Shown one piece after another: positions 62,875 through 64,000 of a DNA stretch of 64,000 bases. Position numbers and translations under genes: made by a program. Source of the stretch: Koleobacter methoxysyntrophicus (GTDB lineage Bacteria > Bacillota > Thermosediminibacteria > Koleobacterales > Koleobacteraceae); assembly GCF_017301615.1 (NCBI RefSeq), contig NZ_CP059066.1, positions 930,001-994,000 on the forward strand, given 5' to 3'. The stretch's first letter is position 1; the number at the start of each line of letters is the position of its first letter. Below the pieces are notes generated by a model that was not told the origin of the DNA, did not search any database, and saw nothing but the letters and a program-made list of their open reading frames with translations.

Positions 62875-63771
62875 CTATAATCGTCTTGTCTTCGGGTCAA
62901 ATATCTCCCTCAATCCATCCCCCAGCAGATTAAAGGCGAGTACTGTAATAAATATCGCTATCCCTGGGAATATGGAATACCACCAAGCCGTAAGGAAATA
63001 ATTCCTGCTTGTATTAAGCATCAACCCCCATTCTGGAGTAGGAGGCTGGGCTCCTAGGCCGAGGAAGCTCAGAGCAGCGGAAGTGAGTATTACACTGCCG
63101 AAGTCCATTGATGCCTGCACAATCAGCGGTGATACGCAGTTCGGCAGGATATGGGTAAATATAATCTTTGCGTTCGGCGTGCCAATCGCCTTTGCTGCAT
63201 CTACAAAAGGCCTTTCCCTTATAGAAATTGCCTGACTCCGCAGTATTCTCGTATACCAAGGCCACCACGCAATCGCTATCGCTATCATCGCATTTGTCAA
63301 GCTGGGGCCTAAAAATGCCGATATAGCCATTGCTAAAAGCAGAGGTGGAAAACTTAAAAATATATCTGTAATCCTCATTATAATGTCATCAATTAAGCCT
63401 CCGCTGTATCCAGCTATCACCCCTAAAGGCACCCCTATTAGAAGGGACAGCCCAACAGCTAGAACCCCTATCTGAAGGGAAATCCTCGTTCCAAAGATTA
63501 TGCGGCTGAAAATGTCCCGGCCCAGCTCATCTGTTCCCATTAGATATTTGCCTCCTGGCGGCTTAAGTTTCTCTGCTGGATTGACTGCATCCCGTCCGTG
63601 TTCCGGGTATGGAGCTAAAAACGGCGCCAAAATGGCTATCAGTATCAGCAGTAGCACTGTTATAACTGCTATAGTCGTTAATGTGTTTTTCCTCAACAGG
63701 TAGATTCCATAACCTATATTGCCCAAAACAGGCTGTAAGTCTTTAAACAGTTCTGCAGTTGATGTCTTCAC
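62875..63771 (-). CDS. oppC: Oligopeptide/dipeptide ABC transporter permease (OppC/DppC type)
   Basis: About 298 residues. N-terminal cytoplasmic lead, then one membrane segment (about 35-55), LMGTDELGRDIFSRIIFGTRISL and five further segments. The EAA loop VDAAKAIGTPNAKIIFTHILPN is intact. The GTG at 63771 has GGGGG eight bases upstream; an earlier GTG (63780) is too close to it. Confidence 0.94.
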   Translation of the reverse strand: MKTSTAELFKDLQPVLGNIGYGIYLLRKNTLTTIAVITVLLLILIAILAPFLAPYPEHGRDAVNPAEKLKPPGGKYLMGTDELGRDIFSRIIFGTRISLQIGVLAVGLSLLIGVPLGVIAGYSGGLIDDIIMRITDIFLSFPPLLLAMAISAFLGPSLTNAMIAIAIAWWPWYTRILRSQAISIRERPFVDAAKAIGTPNAKIIFTHILPNCVSPLIVQASMDFGSVILTSAALSFLGLGAQPPTPEWGLMLNTSRNYFLTAWWYSIFPGIAIFITVLAFNLLGDGLREIFDPKTRRL

Positions 63772-63784
63772 CTTATACACCCCC

Positions 63785-64000
63785 TTATAGCCTTACCCTT
63801 GGGTCTATTGCCAGGAGGATATCAGCAGCCAGATTCAGGAATACATAGGTGCAAGCTGCAAATATTGTTACTCCCATTATTGCAGTATAATCCGATGTTA
63901 TAACTGCCAGAGCCGCATAACTCCCTAATCCCGGCCAGTTGAATATGGCTTCTATTAAAAACGTATTAACAAGAGAATAGCCCGCTGAAAGGGCAAGGAC
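63785..64000 (-). CDS. oppB: Oligopeptide/dipeptide ABC transporter permease (OppB/DppB type), 3' part
   Basis: Only the last 71 codons are in the window; the gene continues past the right edge. The visible end contains EAIFNWPGLGSYAALAV, SDYTAIMGVTIFAA and DILLAIDPRVRL, the standard C-terminus of OppB/DppB permeases. It precedes oppC by 13 bases. The substrate-binding protein gene is not in the window. Confidence 0.92.
   Translation of the reverse strand, partial: VLALSAGYSLVNTFLIEAIFNWPGLGSYAALAVITSDYTAIMGVTIFAACTYVFLNLAADILLAIDPRVRL

Overview
The window looks like a chromosomal segment of an anaerobic, spore-forming member of the Clostridia (Bacillota), possibly a thermophile. The evidence is the Bacillus/Clostridia-type gene order around dnaX, recR, tmk and metG; sporulation-linked genes (bofA-like, an AbrB/SpoVT-type regulator, a ypeB-like gene); a four-subunit 2-oxoacid:ferredoxin oxidoreductase; grdX under a glycine riboswitch; and a 'large' SRP RNA. 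No 16S rRNA or other species-level marker is present, so the genus is inference. Almost every gene lies on the minus strand.

Layout, left to right. 1-1.3 kb: end of an ISL3-type transposase and grdX behind a tandem glycine riboswitch. 1.4-9.8 kb: tatD, metG (Met T-box), an abrB-like gene, gntR and proC (Pro T-box), yqhV, rsmI, yazA and yabB. 9.9-15.2 kb: glycerate kinase with an attenuator-like leader, an unusual chemotaxis-receptor-like protein and an NHL-propeller lipoprotein. 15.5-19.6 kb: a YugP-type protease, then ricT, holB, yaaR, yaaQ and tmk. 19.7-25.9 kb: a MITE-like element, a basic amino-acid decarboxylase and a peptide/D-amino-acid salvage set (D-aminoacylase, M20 amidohydrolase, LD-carboxypeptidase, DUF3870). 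26.2-29.3 kb: porGDAB. 29.7-36.5 kb: bofA, yaaL, recR, ybaB, a ypeB-like gene, dnaX, SRP RNA, tadA and six tRNA genes (four Ser, two Arg). 36.6-38.2 kb: an ISAs1-family insertion sequence with a second MITE copy nested in it. 38.4-53.1 kb: a 66-repeat CRISPR array, its leader, and a complete type III-A operon (cas10/csm1, csm2-5, cas6, csm6, cas1, cas2). 53.3-64 kb: an apparent amide/peptide catabolism locus (unknown 276-residue protein, DUF917, hydantoin racemase-like, PucR regulator, Uma2 protein, two M29-type proteins, Opp-type ABC transporter running off the right edge).

How the parts work together. Housekeeping genes keep the order known from Bacillus subtilis (tadA-scr-dnaX-ybaB-recR-yaaL-bofA ... 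yaaO-tmk-yaaQ-yaaR-holB-ricT ... yabB-yazA-rsmI-abrB-metG-tatD), interrupted by metabolic cassettes. Amino-acid sensing by RNA is prominent: one glycine riboswitch and two T-boxes whose specifier codons match their genes. The CRISPR array reads on the minus strand, away from the cas genes. Several spacers derive from translation-start regions, and most of these would give crRNAs antisense to the mRNA, as RNA-targeting type III immunity needs. Other notable signals are the duplicated MITE with target-site duplications, an A9 frameshift site at the end of dnaX that exposes a plausible longer C-terminus, the mutually exclusive hairpins before glycerate kinase, and an array of TATAACAG sites before porGDAB.
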